A DNA stretch of 39,042 nt from Phallusia fumigata (Eukaryota; Chordata; Ascidiacea; Phlebobranchia; Ascidiidae). The DNA is taken from contig QXVZ01028265.1 of NCBI GenBank assembly GCA_008931825.1, forward strand, positions 1-39,042. Direction: 5' to 3'. A model generated the notes under the pieces. That model saw only the letters and a program-made list of their open reading frames with translations, was not told where the DNA came from and did not search any database. The stretch's first letter is position 1. Every line of letters starts with the position of its first letter. This document shows positions 12,101-22,900 of this stretch, piece after piece. A program made the position numbers and the translations under genes.

Positions 12101-15100
12101 CCAGCGGGAAAACGGTCTCTCCTCGGCGAATCAACGTCTTCCTGTAAACAAGGTCAGCGTTTAGGCACGGGTGCAGCGCGTCAAACGAATTATAGCGTTG
12201 CTATGGCAACCGGGGGCGTTTTGGAAAAGATCGGGTTTTGGGAATTCCGATTGATTGGTTTTTTTATTCGAAGAATTCCGACTGCTGTTTTGCGTACACT
12301 ATTGGGCGGTGACGTCCAAAGGTCGGAAAATTTGAGCAAGAAGGAGCCCGTGGCTGAGCAAAAAGTATGTCACATGTATAGCCTGGACTGGCACCCACTG
12401 TGTTAGGTTTTGCAAACGTTTGTTTTTTTACCAAACTCGGAAAATGCACGGTGTAGCAAATTTTTATTTTTTCAAGAGCCCGAGTGACACAACTGCCCCC
12501 TTGATCAGTTAACCTGAAGTATTTAGGTTTGCACATTTTCAAATAGTTCCAACTCCTATTTGGGTATTTTTAAAGCCGCACATATATGTATTAGACGATA
12601 ATTGCATAACGCAACCTTTACCTAAACCCAAGTAGTAAATCGAATTGTGCCGTTCTAAACATAAACCATATCAATACAAAACAGTTTAGGCCCAATGATA
12701 CGCCAATCTAATCATACGTAATCGCGATTCTGGGACATACACAGGAATTTTTAGTTCTTTAAATCGTTTACGGTACTGCGACACCGCACGGGCCTCTGGG
12801 ATTCGCTGTTGGGCGAAATGCAAGACAAGGTCAGCGTGTTACGCAGTTTCGCAATTACACATCAAACGCGTTGTGCTCGCCTAATGTGCTTTTCTCCACC
12901 TGACTGATCCTTGCTGAGAAAACGGTCGCGAATTTACGTAACAGGGTTTAAATAAGGCTAACGCGAAGTCCTTAGGTAACCATAACCCGATACCTTTTAA
13001 GGCAGTGGTTTTTACCCAGGGGTACTCATACACCTAAGGAGGTGGTTCATAACCTTTTTCCTTGTTGGTACCCTTATAATCATCAACCAGTTCTGGCACC
13101 GCATTTTGTAATTTCCGGAAAGTAATTATTGTTCACATTTTTAAACAACCAACAGTTTTTGTTCGTAATTCTTATCAAAAATATACTGGACCCAAATAGT
13201 TCTTAAAAGCGACATGCTTTATTCATCAAACGTTTCGGTAACAAATCATATCACGATGATGCCATGAGTTCTTGCCGAATCGTTCGATAATAAAGCATGA
13301 TTTTAAGAACTATTTGAGTCAATGTATTTTTTGACAAGAATTATGAACAGATTCGTGTTTAGTGTTCCAAAGTTTTTGTTTGGATGTTATAGATACAATG
13401 TAGTATCTATATAACCAGCCCAATGATTCAGCATCCCTGTACCCTCTAGATATAGATCGCATACCCCTTAGGGGTACGGGTAACCCTGATAAAGAACCCT
13501 GTCCTGAGGGGTCGAAAGAACTGTTCCTAGGGGGTACAAGGATGGTTTGCAGAAGGGGATGACGAGAACTGGTTGGTAAATACAAAGAGGTACTAGCAGG
13601 GTAAAAGGTTAAACCATGCCTTGAGTATCAGACAGTGTTACTCGGACCGCCAATAATGTTTGCGAGCAAGCTTAAAGTATCTAACCTTGGTGATTTAAAA
13701 TAGGGTTGAAAATGGATACACCAACTCTGGATTAAATTAAAATTTAAATCGCTTTTTTGTGTTGAANATAATGTTTGCGAGCAAGCTTAAAGTATCTAAC
13801 CTTGGTGATTTAAAATAGGGTTGAAAATGGATACACCAACTCTGGATTAAATTAAAATTTAAATCGCTTTTTTGTGTTGAAAGTGAAAATCGAGCCGCCG
13901 TATTGAATAAATGCTCTGCTCAGAAACCACCATTGTTTAAAAAGATATATATAACGTATTTTGCTTTTGTAGTGTCGATTCTATTTAAATGAGATATCGG
14001 CGATGCCATATGGGCAACATAAAAATATACTATGGTGATTTCCATATAAAGCAGACAGTAAAAGTGACGTTTAATTTCGTTTTACACGTTTCTACAGGCT
14101 TTATACCGAACCAATCACGGTTGATAAATGTAAATACGCAATCCATAACCAAATCAAAGGTTTATTAGCGGGGGGCAAATTTGACATGCCTTGGAGGAAA
14201 TAAGTAAGCATGAGTTTTGACATGTTTTGAGACATGGNAATGTAAATACGCAATCCATAACCAAATCAGAGGTTTATTAGCGGGGGGCAAATTTGAAATG
14301 CCTTGGAGGAAACAAGTAAGCATGAGTTTTGACATGTTTTGAGACATGGAACATGGTTTTGTGATTTGATCTAATTTGCTTCGGTTACTAACAACAAAGG
14401 CACAATGACATCATAATTATGCATTATTCCCACTTTCTTAGTTGTTTAAGCTTTATTCGTTTGGTTAAATTTCGGCTTCGAAAAGTGTAAACGAGAGAAA
14501 AAAGATTGAGAACCTCTGGACTAAACAGTCATTTGCGAAGATTGAACTTAAAAAATTCCTCGCAACAAAGTTATAGGACAACGTTAAAGAAAAGAAATAA
14601 GAATGTTATACTTTAACATTGCGCCAACCTGGGATTATTTACCTGCGCTGCTGCGTCAAGAAGTTTCTGCAGCCGCTCAAATGACGTCATACCGATGTTG
14701 GATTGGCTGTGAGTGCCTGACGTCATCGGCTCCGGGGTGTTCCAACGGACACCGTCGTCGCGGTAATTGCGCTCTATTGAGAAAACGATCATATGCTAAC
14801 TGTAACACCAACCTTCTGAAATTTGCTCCATTAAATGTAATGATACTTCAAGTTGGATGTTCATTTTGCGTTGTACGTTATGATTGTATCACAGGGGTCG
14901 GCAACCCCTGGCTGACAACAACCACGTGTGATATGAGTTACTGACACATTTTTTGTACTGTTTTGCATGCTCTGGTCAAGCTCCACGCTAAGACAAACAG
15001 CACCGTGTTTATGCTGTCACACAGTATTTAAGAATGAAAGTTTTTTTAAAAGAATACGAACCGTCGAATGTACTCAAAAACGGTGAAAGGAAAATGCGAA

Positions 15101-18100
15101 ACATGTTTCTCGAAATTACCTAGTCCATGCGGGTCGGGTTGTTAATAGGATTAGGGTTCTACTTTTATACCAAATCTAATCCAAAAACCCTTTTTCTGAA
15201 ACATAAGCATCAGATAATTTTGCGCGAAAGGTAAAAAAATTCTTCTCACAGTTTGGGGGATTCACCTGATCCCGCCATGTCGCGGTTCAACGTTTTAGTG
15301 TCATTCACGAGACGCAAACTGTGTCCAGTTGAGAACGACTTTCTAACCGCTTCAAGTTTTGTGAGTGCTTAGCAAAGAACTCGGCAAATTGCTCAACCTG
15401 GAGTTTCTACATCTTTTACTTCAAAGTATTCAGGTATTTTAGAAAAATATTCACCAGCTTTGGCCTTGTGCATCCGCGGTGACGTCACCACCACGTTTGG
15501 CAACCACGGTGTGACGTTTTCCGATCTCATCACGCTCTGGTGCTCTTTGGTTTGCGGTCGGTGATGCGAGACGAAGGGAACAGGTAGGAGAAGGGAGGAT
15601 CGCATGGGATCGTTCGCTGGAAGTGTCGTATGGGGTCGCTTCGTCATTTGGGAGGGCACAAAACCCCTCCTGACATGGCCGTATGACGTCGCTACGCGCT
15701 TTTGTCCACGGGCAGGACTCACCCTGTGCAAAAATGTTAACGTACGTAAAAACTGTGATATACGTAACAGACGATGTAGCGTTGACACAGATAGAACATT
15801 TTCCCAACGATAAAAACTCTTCTGAAAAGAATTTCCACCAATTGCACAGCAACAACCACACTGCTTCCATAATCTGTAACCCCCAACCTGACATGTACAA
15901 AATGACATCAAAACGCCATATTTATCAGAAAAACAACTCGCCAAACTGGCTGCTAAAGACCATCACAAAGATCTGAAATCTTACTTTCTACAGTTTACTT
16001 TTTATTGTCCTTTTTGTAATTGCTATGTAAGCTGCTGGTTCATAAGTCTCAGCAAAAGGGTGCCGCAAAAAAATAAGTGTTTGGAACCACTGTGTCAAAC
16101 CATAGAAATGCTGCATTATAAGTTTAAAATCCGAAAATTGTTCAGGTGACTTACACGTCAGGCCTTATGCTGATATTGGAATCGTTGATAAGAATTCTCT
16201 CCAATTTTTCTCGGTTTCGCTTCATGGCATCGTCCTGCACTGACACCACCTGGCGGATCTCCTCGAACATGGTTTGGTAAAACTGATCTTCTTCGTTGTC
16301 ACGATACTGCACGGGGCTATACGACACCTGGAGTACAGTTTGTTTGTATGCAGAAACAGATGAAACTTAGCTTCGTTGACAAAAAAGTGTACTGACTAAA
16401 GGTGGTAGTATACGGTACGGTACGAATTAAGGACGTACCGAACCGCCTTTCTTGGTCAAGGATGACGGTACGGTACGTATCGAGTTGCAAAGGACATACC
16501 GTGCCTTTTAATGCTTTTTATTGCGTACCGTTCCGCTATCAGCAAAAAGGTTTTGGAAGTACACACGTTTTTGGTAGAGGTGAAAGCGTGTCCAAAAAAT
16601 ATCCAATTAAAATATGAGTCCAATTTTCCGTTTATATCGGGTGATTGGAACCAATACTATAACTTTGGAGTGTAAACCAGCTTGCGTGATTCGTCTGCCT
16701 ATTGTATTGACAAAAATGGTAATCACAGACGCAACAGCGTCAATACAGCGTCGTTGGTTTCCCTTTTATTCAATGCTCAACCGCACGTTCAACATGCAAA
16801 CTTGGATTCGAAATTCCAGATTTAAAGTAGGAAAGCAAGCTATTCTCCATTGAACATCCCTATAGAGGTGGCCAGTATTTTCAAAACCATGAAAAAACAA
16901 TTTACCCGTGAGCAAGCGCCAAGGTTGCCAGCACGAGTCAGTCCAGATTCCAGAGGGTTCTGCTTGGAACCTATAGAGGCAGCGGTGCTTCCGCCCAACA
17001 CACATTCCGCCAGATAACTTGCCGACAAACCATTGCTGAAGAAACATATTGGCTTATTGCAAAACATTAGTACAAAATTTCTGGTAATTGCATGCAAAAT
17101 TATGCTCACTTTTGCACAGTTTGTTAGGTGACAAACCGAGCGTAAAATTTTGCCAGAACTCTGGCGATTAACGTGTTTGTCTCATGCTTTTTGCAAACTA
17201 TTGGGTATTTTTTGCTAGTTAGTAGTATAAAACATAATTTCAAATTAAACACTGTTATTTTCAAACTTACCCGGCCATTTTTCGTACTTCTATGGTCATT
17301 GGGTAGTTTGCCCATTTCCCCCTTGTTTTGGGTCGCCATGGGGCGCGTATTTGTTCCTCCGGATTTTTGTAGTTCTGCCAAATTACCGGTTGTTATACAT
17401 TTCAGTGCACAAACGATTGCTATTTGGGGTAAGCGTTGCTACGGCGACGAAATGAACTCTGCTGCTTGCGAAAAACATTGGCTTTTCACGTTGAAAGCGG
17501 GTTACTAAACCTGCATTGTTTAGTCAACTGTAAAATGAATTTGAAAAATCATGTATTTTATTTTTGTGTTGACCGTTTTAACATTCCATTTAGAAGTTTT
17601 GACACAGGCAATTTGTACGTCATCTGCGGCAGTGCTCAACCGCCGTGTCTCGAGACGATTGCAAGGTGTGCCGCTTTGGAGTTTTGACGTTTTACAATGT
17701 CATAATGGAAACCATTATCTTCGAAAAGCTGTCCTGGTGCAAAACGCAGGTTAAGGTGTGCCACAAAATTTAAAAGTGTGACGTGAGTGAAATAGGTTGC
17801 AGAGCACGTGATCTACAGTAACTACAAAAGAGATCGCTGTTGACAACGCTTCGCTTGTAAACATGCCAATCAGCCTTTGTGACAACAGTACACAAGTATC
17901 AATTGAAATCTGACACTACGTGATTTCTTAGGGTAGTGTGGATCCCACAAAAGAAACAATTTAGGAAAACCATGTTTAAAAAACATTGACATCATATATG
18001 ATATGGGGATTTGACATTTCTGTTGATATTGAGACAAGAAAAAAGAGAATGATGTCACTAGAATTGTCTTGGGACAGAAGCAATAACAGTTTGTTGGACT

Positions 18101-19362
18101 AAAATATCTCAAATATTACCTTGGTAACACTAACAAAGCAAAATTGCACTCTGGGTGTACACATGTAAACCCAAATTGCTTACATCCAAAATAATTTTTT
18201 TCTAAATCATAAGCCATAATTGAAACATAACTTCGAACTTGTATATAGTGACTATATAGTGTTGCAAACCTTTCAACAATTGCTGTTGTCATCATCAGTG
18301 CAATGACAAAATGTTTTTTGAAATGTTTTCAATACAATGTATTCACAAAATGCAAGTTCTCTGGCAGTTATGTGTTTAAGCCATAATATTTTATGCATAG
18401 AAACAAAATCACAAAGACTTTTGATGTTTACCATTTGGTCTTTAATAGGAACTTTAAGGCCAGCAAAACCAGAATTCAATGAGTGCATTGGGTATCTTCC
18501 AACTGAGCTCTGCAAACAATCAAAGGAGTTGGAAATCCTAATGTCTATGTCAATTACCTTCGAGATATATCACAAATAACACTATATTTTGTACACAACA
18601 TTTAATATGCCTGAAATGGTGACAAATAATTTTTTAAAACAATTTAATAGGAATCTTTAAAAAAAGGTTAGTGTCTGATTGTGAAACACAACAGTTGGGT
18701 TTTACTGGCACTTTTACATGAATACATTTTTTCATGATAAGATCTTACTCTGTGTGGATTTGAGTTTGGTGCTCTTGCCAGTTTAACAACATGGCCTCTG
18801 TACAAGGTAGAAGGAATTGTAGATTTTCTTTCACGGGGTGGGAGGTAGCCTTCTTGTATAAACTAAATTTAGAAAAGTACAGTAAAAGCCAGCTTAGGCT
18901 ATAGTTAAATAATAAAATTCAGTTTTTCATGATGCATCTGCAAGAGCTGGGTTTTCATTGATGCACACAATTGTAGATGTATGTGGTATTTTTAAAAAGT
19001 TTCATTTGGCTTTATCAAATATTGAAACAGCTGGTGAGCAAACATTCACAAAGGCCTCTATCTGTATAGAAGGATTCAATTGAATACCAACAATAAACTA
19101 TTTACCTTGGGCAAATACCCCACCAAAGAATACATTGCTACATCGATTTTCAAGTACCATGTATTGTTAGGTTTTGGATGTATTGTGGCTTGGTATGTGA
19201 ATGTTGTATAGTTATGCACTAGAAAAGGTTAGAACATGCCAGAAACGCAATTTTAGGCCTGATGCTCTTATGATAAAGTAAATTTAAAAAAAAAAGTTCA
19301 TGTAGCATTATTACCCCTCCCAGATAAAGGCCGGTCATATTTCTTGGTACATCCATCGTCAT
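6126..19362 (-). CDS. Unrecognised multi-exon gene, about 510 residues, C-terminal coiled coil
   Basis: I reconstructed about 13 exons (minus): 19362-19315, 19137-19106, 18852-18749, 18509-18432, 17374-17271, 17035-16906, 16327-16155, 15669-15455, 14773-14643, 12141-12090, 7711-7391, 6848-6793, 6224-6126. From the third exon to the stop every junction is GT-AG and in phase with no stops, which is hard to get by chance. Start: MTMDVPRNMTGLYLGG. Visible parts: basic N-terminal segments (LYRGHVVKLARAP; WANYPMTIEVRKMAGNGLSA), a charged helix (FYQTMFEEIRQVV, then MKRNREKLERILI), a second helix (SFERLQKLLDAA), a Pro-rich linker (PPTPLPPTPLPPSPDP), MVERDDGKRVPVNFDMG, and a final coiled coil (RRELEQLLLEHQQIVHEIV). 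No enzyme motif or membrane segment seen; mostly disordered with short helices, as in adaptor or cytoskeletal proteins (inference). The exon 1-2 junction is one base out of phase (run of four G at 19314-19317), so the N terminus is provisional. I do not recognise the family. Confidence 0.65.
6969..7203. mobile_element. hAT-type MITE
   Basis: The ends are ggggttctcaac (6971-6982) and gttgagaaccactg (7190-7203), the inverted terminal repeat typical of non-autonomous hAT elements (CAGTGGTTCTCAACC class). The inside has no coding frame. It sits in the intron between exons 11 and 12 of the long minus-strand gene. I could not find a clean 8-bp target duplication, so it is probably old. Confidence 0.6.
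8097..8294. repeat. Fold-back element B
   Basis: The arms aataaaacaatattgccag (continuing agaactt, to 8122) and 8268-8294 are imperfect inverted repeats sharing TGCCAGAGAACTT. In the interior, minus strand 8174-8145 reads TGCACTGATGATGACAACAG then CGATTGTGCA: a TGCAC/GTGCA stem round a CTGATGA box and a CAA/TTG hairpin. The GAAA expected after the hairpin is missing in this copy. The same element lies in the right contig copy (about 9203-9400). Confidence 0.75.
8454..8649 (-). other. Possible exon or gene relic inside intron 10
   Basis: Read on the minus strand this stretch is open, follows an AG acceptor (gtag at 8650-8653) and ends at a consensus donor (gtaagt). It includes VWLNSPEGPFCVVVVSVNG, TDVSECRLFIDERI and FPVARLTGRRSPLTVIGI. 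The composition looks protein-like, but I recognise no family. The matching stretch at 9562-9757 has the same length (196 bases) but a TAA in place of one Leu codon. Including it between exons 10 and 11 of the host gene would break the host frame, so it is either unrelated or a relic. The plus strand is also open here, which weakens the case. Confidence 0.3.
9166..9166. other. Assembly join (single n)
   Basis: A single n separates two near-identical 1.1-kb stretches; best read as the boundary of two overlapping contigs. Confidence 0.85.
9167..10246. repeat. Right copy of the 1.1-kb overlap
   Basis: Counterpart of 8060-9165, including a second fold-back element B and the exon-like stretch 9562-9757. 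It has several small deletions relative to the left copy, for example about 9 bases near 9757-9762 and a shorter segment near 9885. Unique sequence resumes at 10247. Confidence 0.85.
10247..12089. other. Intron 10 sequence, no gene recognised
   Basis: Open frames here lack splice context or family character. About 10960-11160 is open on both strands, with a phrase (gctgattcacaccagatgcg) resembling transposon ends. A sequence reading gaccggtggcttgacgg lies beside it. Nothing I can assign. Confidence 0.4.
13188..13320. repeat. Fold-back element E
   Basis: The arm 13188-13224 (ggacccaaatagttcttaaa onward to gctttatt) pairs imperfectly with 13289-13320. Both arms, read outwards, carry a CCGAAACGTTTG or CCGAATCGTTCG motif followed by AATAAAGCATG. 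The centre contains GGCATCATCGTGATATG, a degenerate version of the core seen in the other copies. The left arm recurs at the very end of the window (38998-39042). It lies in intron 9 of the long minus-strand gene, just after a hAT-like end (cagtggtttttacccagggg, 13003-13022). Confidence 0.75.
13653..13881. repeat. 114-bp direct duplicate across an assembly join
   Basis: 13653-13766 and 13768-13881 appear identical, separated by the single n at 13767. With no divergence and the n exactly between, this is almost certainly an unmerged contig overlap rather than a tandem repeat. Confidence 0.9.
14127..14349. repeat. 111-bp direct duplicate across an assembly join
   Basis: 14127-14237 and 14239-14349 differ at only a few positions and flank the single n at 14238. 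Same interpretation as the other joins. Confidence 0.9.
16452..16535. repeat. GTACGG-rich MITE relic
   Basis: The stretch gtcaaggatgacggtacggt onward resembles the reverse complement of 33182-33298 (same start, a GTTGCAAAAGG-like middle and TTTTTTGCGT near the far end). Here the second terminus is not recognisable. It lies in an intron of the long minus-strand gene. Confidence 0.45.
18240..18372. repeat. Fold-back element C with hammerhead-like core
   Basis: Read on the minus strand, 18298-18271 is CTGATGATGACAACAGCAAT followed by TGTTGAAA: a CTGATGA box, a stem (ACAA/TTGT) and GAAA, the conserved core elements of a hammerhead ribozyme in order. The flanks carry GTTTGCAA on one side and GAAATGTTTTCAATACAATG on the other, an imperfect inverted repeat. 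The end at 18351-18372 (tgcaagttctctggcagtta) is shared with elements B and D. Located in an intron of the long minus-strand gene. Confidence 0.75.
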
Positions 19363-20176
19363 TTGTTAGTTGCTTTGGTCGCCAGCAAGCTTTTTAAAGC
19401 ATTTGATTCCTGAACAAAGCGGCAAAAAACCTTGCACAAAAAACATTTATACAACAGTCAATATAAGTCCAACAAGATTGCAACTCTTGTGTGCAAATAA
19501 GCAAACACAGTCTCCACAGTCCACGCAAAACCAATTATACAAAAGTGGATCTCAAACACTTATACATATGCTAGTCAATATTAAAAGCAACCGAAAGCCT
19601 GGTCCTTGAAGCGTTGTTACATTTTAACTCGTATTTACCTCTCGATTCACCAACGCAACTCAACAACCACACGCCGCAGTCGTCCAGCGTTCCGGGCAAC
19701 AATGCTAGTGTTCAAGAGCTCCCTGTTGTGGTAGCATTACAAGCCCAACAGCCGCCGCTCGACGAAGCCAAACAGTCGACCAAAGAGTCAAAACGACTGA
19801 ATATAGGGTCCTATTGCGTTGTGGCAAAGAAATCCGGGGTTAGGTTTTATACTCTCATTACCTAAAGTTTATAGCCATCCAACAGAAATTTGATGAATGA
19901 ACAGGCAAAAGAATATGGATCGCCACTCCCGACCTTTTCTTACCTATTTATCCGGCCCTGATTGCAAGGCGAGCACCAGACACAAGGGTCCAGGTTCTAT
20001 ACAAAATCTCTGTCTTTATATTTGCTTGTAATAATATACGTGGCATAGTTAGTGTATTGCGGGACAGTTTAGCATAGTACACACCATTGTGTGGTGATAC
20101 ACAAACAAATTGCAAGTCACAAAAGCGAACACGATTGAGTCATAATAAAAACATAAAGAAGGCTACCCAACGATAG
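19363..20176. other. Upstream region of the long gene and ribokinase 3' flank
   Basis: About 810 bp between the start of the long minus-strand gene and the stop of the first ribokinase. On the plus strand, 19614-19865 is open for 83 codons and rich in Gln, Ser and Ala (QELPVVVALQAQQPPLDEAK; RLNIGSYCVVAKKS), after an acceptor-like ccgcag at about 19673. It lacks an ATG and I cannot place it in a gene. Confidence 0.35.
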
Positions 20177-22285
20177 CTAAGTGAAAATTTCGTCCGGCAA
20201 ATCCCGTAGATAAGGAAAGCTCTTCTGCGTTCCTTCGCGACAAACAGAATCGCTTGCTACGTAGCAAGCTCGACGTAACTTTTCCTCAAGGGGTAAATGT
20301 GGTAACTTGGCAAAAAAGAACGCCAGCGCCCCAGCAAATGCATCTCCGGCACCCTTGAATGTGTTAAAAAATACTTTGAAAAAGAGCAAATTTAGAGGAA
20401 CAGAAGGTTACCAAGCACTTACTGTGGTATCGATTGCATCAACTGTTTTCCCCTCCACCCAGCGGGGATCTCCATCTTCCTTGCTTGCAAATACGCAACC
20501 GTCCTTTCCAAGAGTAATAATTGCAAGTTGACAACCCATCTTAAGAAGATGGAGTACAGCAACCTTTGCACTTTCAACATCTGTCACCTTCAAACCTGTG
20601 ATGGTAGAGGCCTAACAAAAAAAAGCAGAGACACATGGGTCCCCAAAGACATGCTAATCAATGTTGAATAGTAGCGATTATTTTAAGAATATGTTGAAAC
20701 TGAAAGGAAACAAAAGAGATGAAAACATTTTGCTTGTTCAAATAAATCATTCTGCAATATGATATCAAAGTTTTCTTTGCTAGTACAAGGCACAATGCCA
20801 CCATGGAGACTTTTGAAAAGTATCCTCGTGAAAGAACTTCTAACACCTTTTGCAAAAAAATTTCTCAAGCAAACATGAGGAACAAACTTGTATTAGACTA
20901 ACAAAGCAAGCCTTGTTGAGCCCAACATTTTATTGCATTTTGATTGTGAATTTAGTAATTAAATTTAAGGTGTCATTTCCTGTCTACTTCCTGTCTAAGT
21001 GTTATTTATACAGTCAAATGTTACAACAGGAATAAAAAAAGCAACACTTGGGCACATACCTCAGTTTCATTTGGGCAAATAATGTCAGAGTATTTATAGA
21101 AATCTGGACAAAGCATTTCTTGTGGAGCTGGAGCTGGATTAAATATGGTAAAGATTCCAGCATCCTTCGCTTTTTTAAGAGCATGGAGAGTTGAATCAGG
21201 TGAAATTTCCAACTGGCACAGCATAACCTGTATGCAAAATATGTCACAACAAGGAAGACTATTAAGGCTAAAATACTTTGTAAATACTTTTGCTGACTGA
21301 AACAGTGGGAAAGCATCATCAATATCAGCTTTAGACAAATACATGTTGGCCCCAGGTACAATAATGATTGAATTGGTCCCATCAGCTCCGACTACAATAG
21401 GAGCAACTCCAGTGCATGCTTTATTGGTCATGGTAACATGCCCTTACAAAGCAAAACAAACTGATTTTTTAATTCCGTGTTGATTGATTTGAATGATAAA
21501 CAAAATATGGAATCTTTTACAAACCAATTTATAAACCAAATTAGTTGTACTTTTACCACCCAAAAATAGCAAAATTTGTAAAAGCAACAGCATCTTGCAT
21601 TTTCTTGTGCAAGAAACCTACAGGATATACCTCCAAAAACAAAGACCCACATACATAATAACAAAAAAATTTGCACCTTCAAAAAAGAAACAAAAAATAG
21701 GCAAAGTGTCACAGCAAATCTGCATGCAGCTTGGCAGTGAAATCATTAATAGAACCAGTTTAACAGACAACCACATTTCTTCCAACATGCCCAATACAAA
21801 ACAGACAATGTTATTAGTTTGCAATGAATTACCTGTAGCAATGCCTACAGATTTAAAGTTTGCAATGTATTCTTCACCATGAGTGTCCTTTCCAACTTTT
21901 GCAATCATTGCTGCTTTTGCTCCCAATTTTGCTGCAGCAACACACTGGTTGGCTCCTTTTCCACCAAACCCAGTGACATACCTAAACGAAAGAGGGCTTT
22001 TTAAAGAAATGCTACACTCTACTTTTGAAACTTTAAATTACCGTGTTCCGTGTATTGTTTCTCCTGGCAATGGAAGTCTTGGAGCATATGTTATTAAATC
22101 CATATTACATGATCCAGTGACCAGTATGTCTGAAAAAGAATTTCAGATAACGTAGATCAATTTTTGTGTTGGGTGTTAAGTGCAAAACAATATGCATGGA
22201 ATTACTGCACTATGGTAAAGGTTTGCAATAAAAAACAACTGGCAATTAATCATCACTACTGAGTCGAGATTACAGTACCTGCCAT
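20177..22285 (-). CDS. RBKS: Ribokinase, paralogue 1
   Basis: Phosphorylates D-ribose to ribose 5-phosphate with ATP (PfkB family, cytosolic). Seven coding exons, all in phase: 22285-22279, 22129-22042, 21981-21833, 21442-21288, 21227-21060, 20611-20423, 20353-20177; 310 residues, close to the human enzyme. The first coding exon is only seven bases (ATGGCAG). Motifs: VTGSCNMD near the N terminus, GETIHG, the PfkB signature GFGGKGANQC, MLCQLEI, TIFNPAPAP, CPNETE, and the second signature DTTGAGDAFAG with the catalytic Asp, split by the last intron after DTT. Family C-terminal features are kept (GTQKSFPYLRDLPDE). No frameshift or stop seen, so it should be active. A second copy follows directly upstream in the same orientation. 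Confidence 0.95.
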
Positions 22286-22900
22286 TATTGATGTTGCTGG
22301 TTTATACTAATTGGCAAACAAAAATCCTTGAAAAAATGAACTTTTGTGGCTTAACCTTCTTGAATTTGCGACATCCAAATTAAGCCTCTTGCAAGCTGCA
22401 ACCTGCAAGTAAACTGAACTGAATAACACATGGATTGTGCTCCGCTACACCACCTTGTGACACCTTTTTCAGCAGAGCTTTTTTCCAAACCGGATGTTTT
22501 ATATGTAGCACAAGCATACAGAACAGAAGTAATACAGTTTTCCCTCACACTTCCTAAGATCCAAGAGGGACCACCAAACGAAAATGTAAAAAACATGTTA
22601 TTGCGCCAATAGAACTTTTATTTTTTAATTTCATTCACTCTCTTTATTTTATTGGGCTTTTAACCATTGGACCATATGTGGATATACTGTACGTGAATAT
22701 TATTATGTGTTTATTAAGAGTTTTGTTTTGGTATTGTGAACAGTTAGTTTGTTTGTCATGACTAAGTTGCTTTATTGCCAGACAATTCACACAATATGCA
22801 CAATTACAAGCCCATTAAAAGCATGGCAATGCACTTTAATTGCACGACACAACAACAAACAAACTTTTAAACGAGGAAGAAAGCAGGGATAAAACGATCG
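22286..22900. other. Spacer between the two ribokinase genes
   Basis: About 615 bp of AT-rich sequence with presumably the promoter of paralogue 1 and the 3' end of paralogue 2. A short plus-strand open frame (22430-22612) has no family character. Nothing else is visible. Confidence 0.5.

Noticed and set aside
12045..12406. TATA-like box (gggtataaatagag) followed by a plus-strand open frame with ATG near 12201
   Set aside because: The stretch lies in and next to exon 10 of the minus-strand gene (12141-12090), which fits the flanking exons in phase; the plus-strand frame has no family character and no second exon was found.
15393..15944. Single 183-codon minus-strand open frame
   Set aside because: Only 15669-15455 fits the splice phases of the neighbouring exons; the rest is intron that happens to be open. 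A second frame here also looks protein-like but would give a stop at the next junction.
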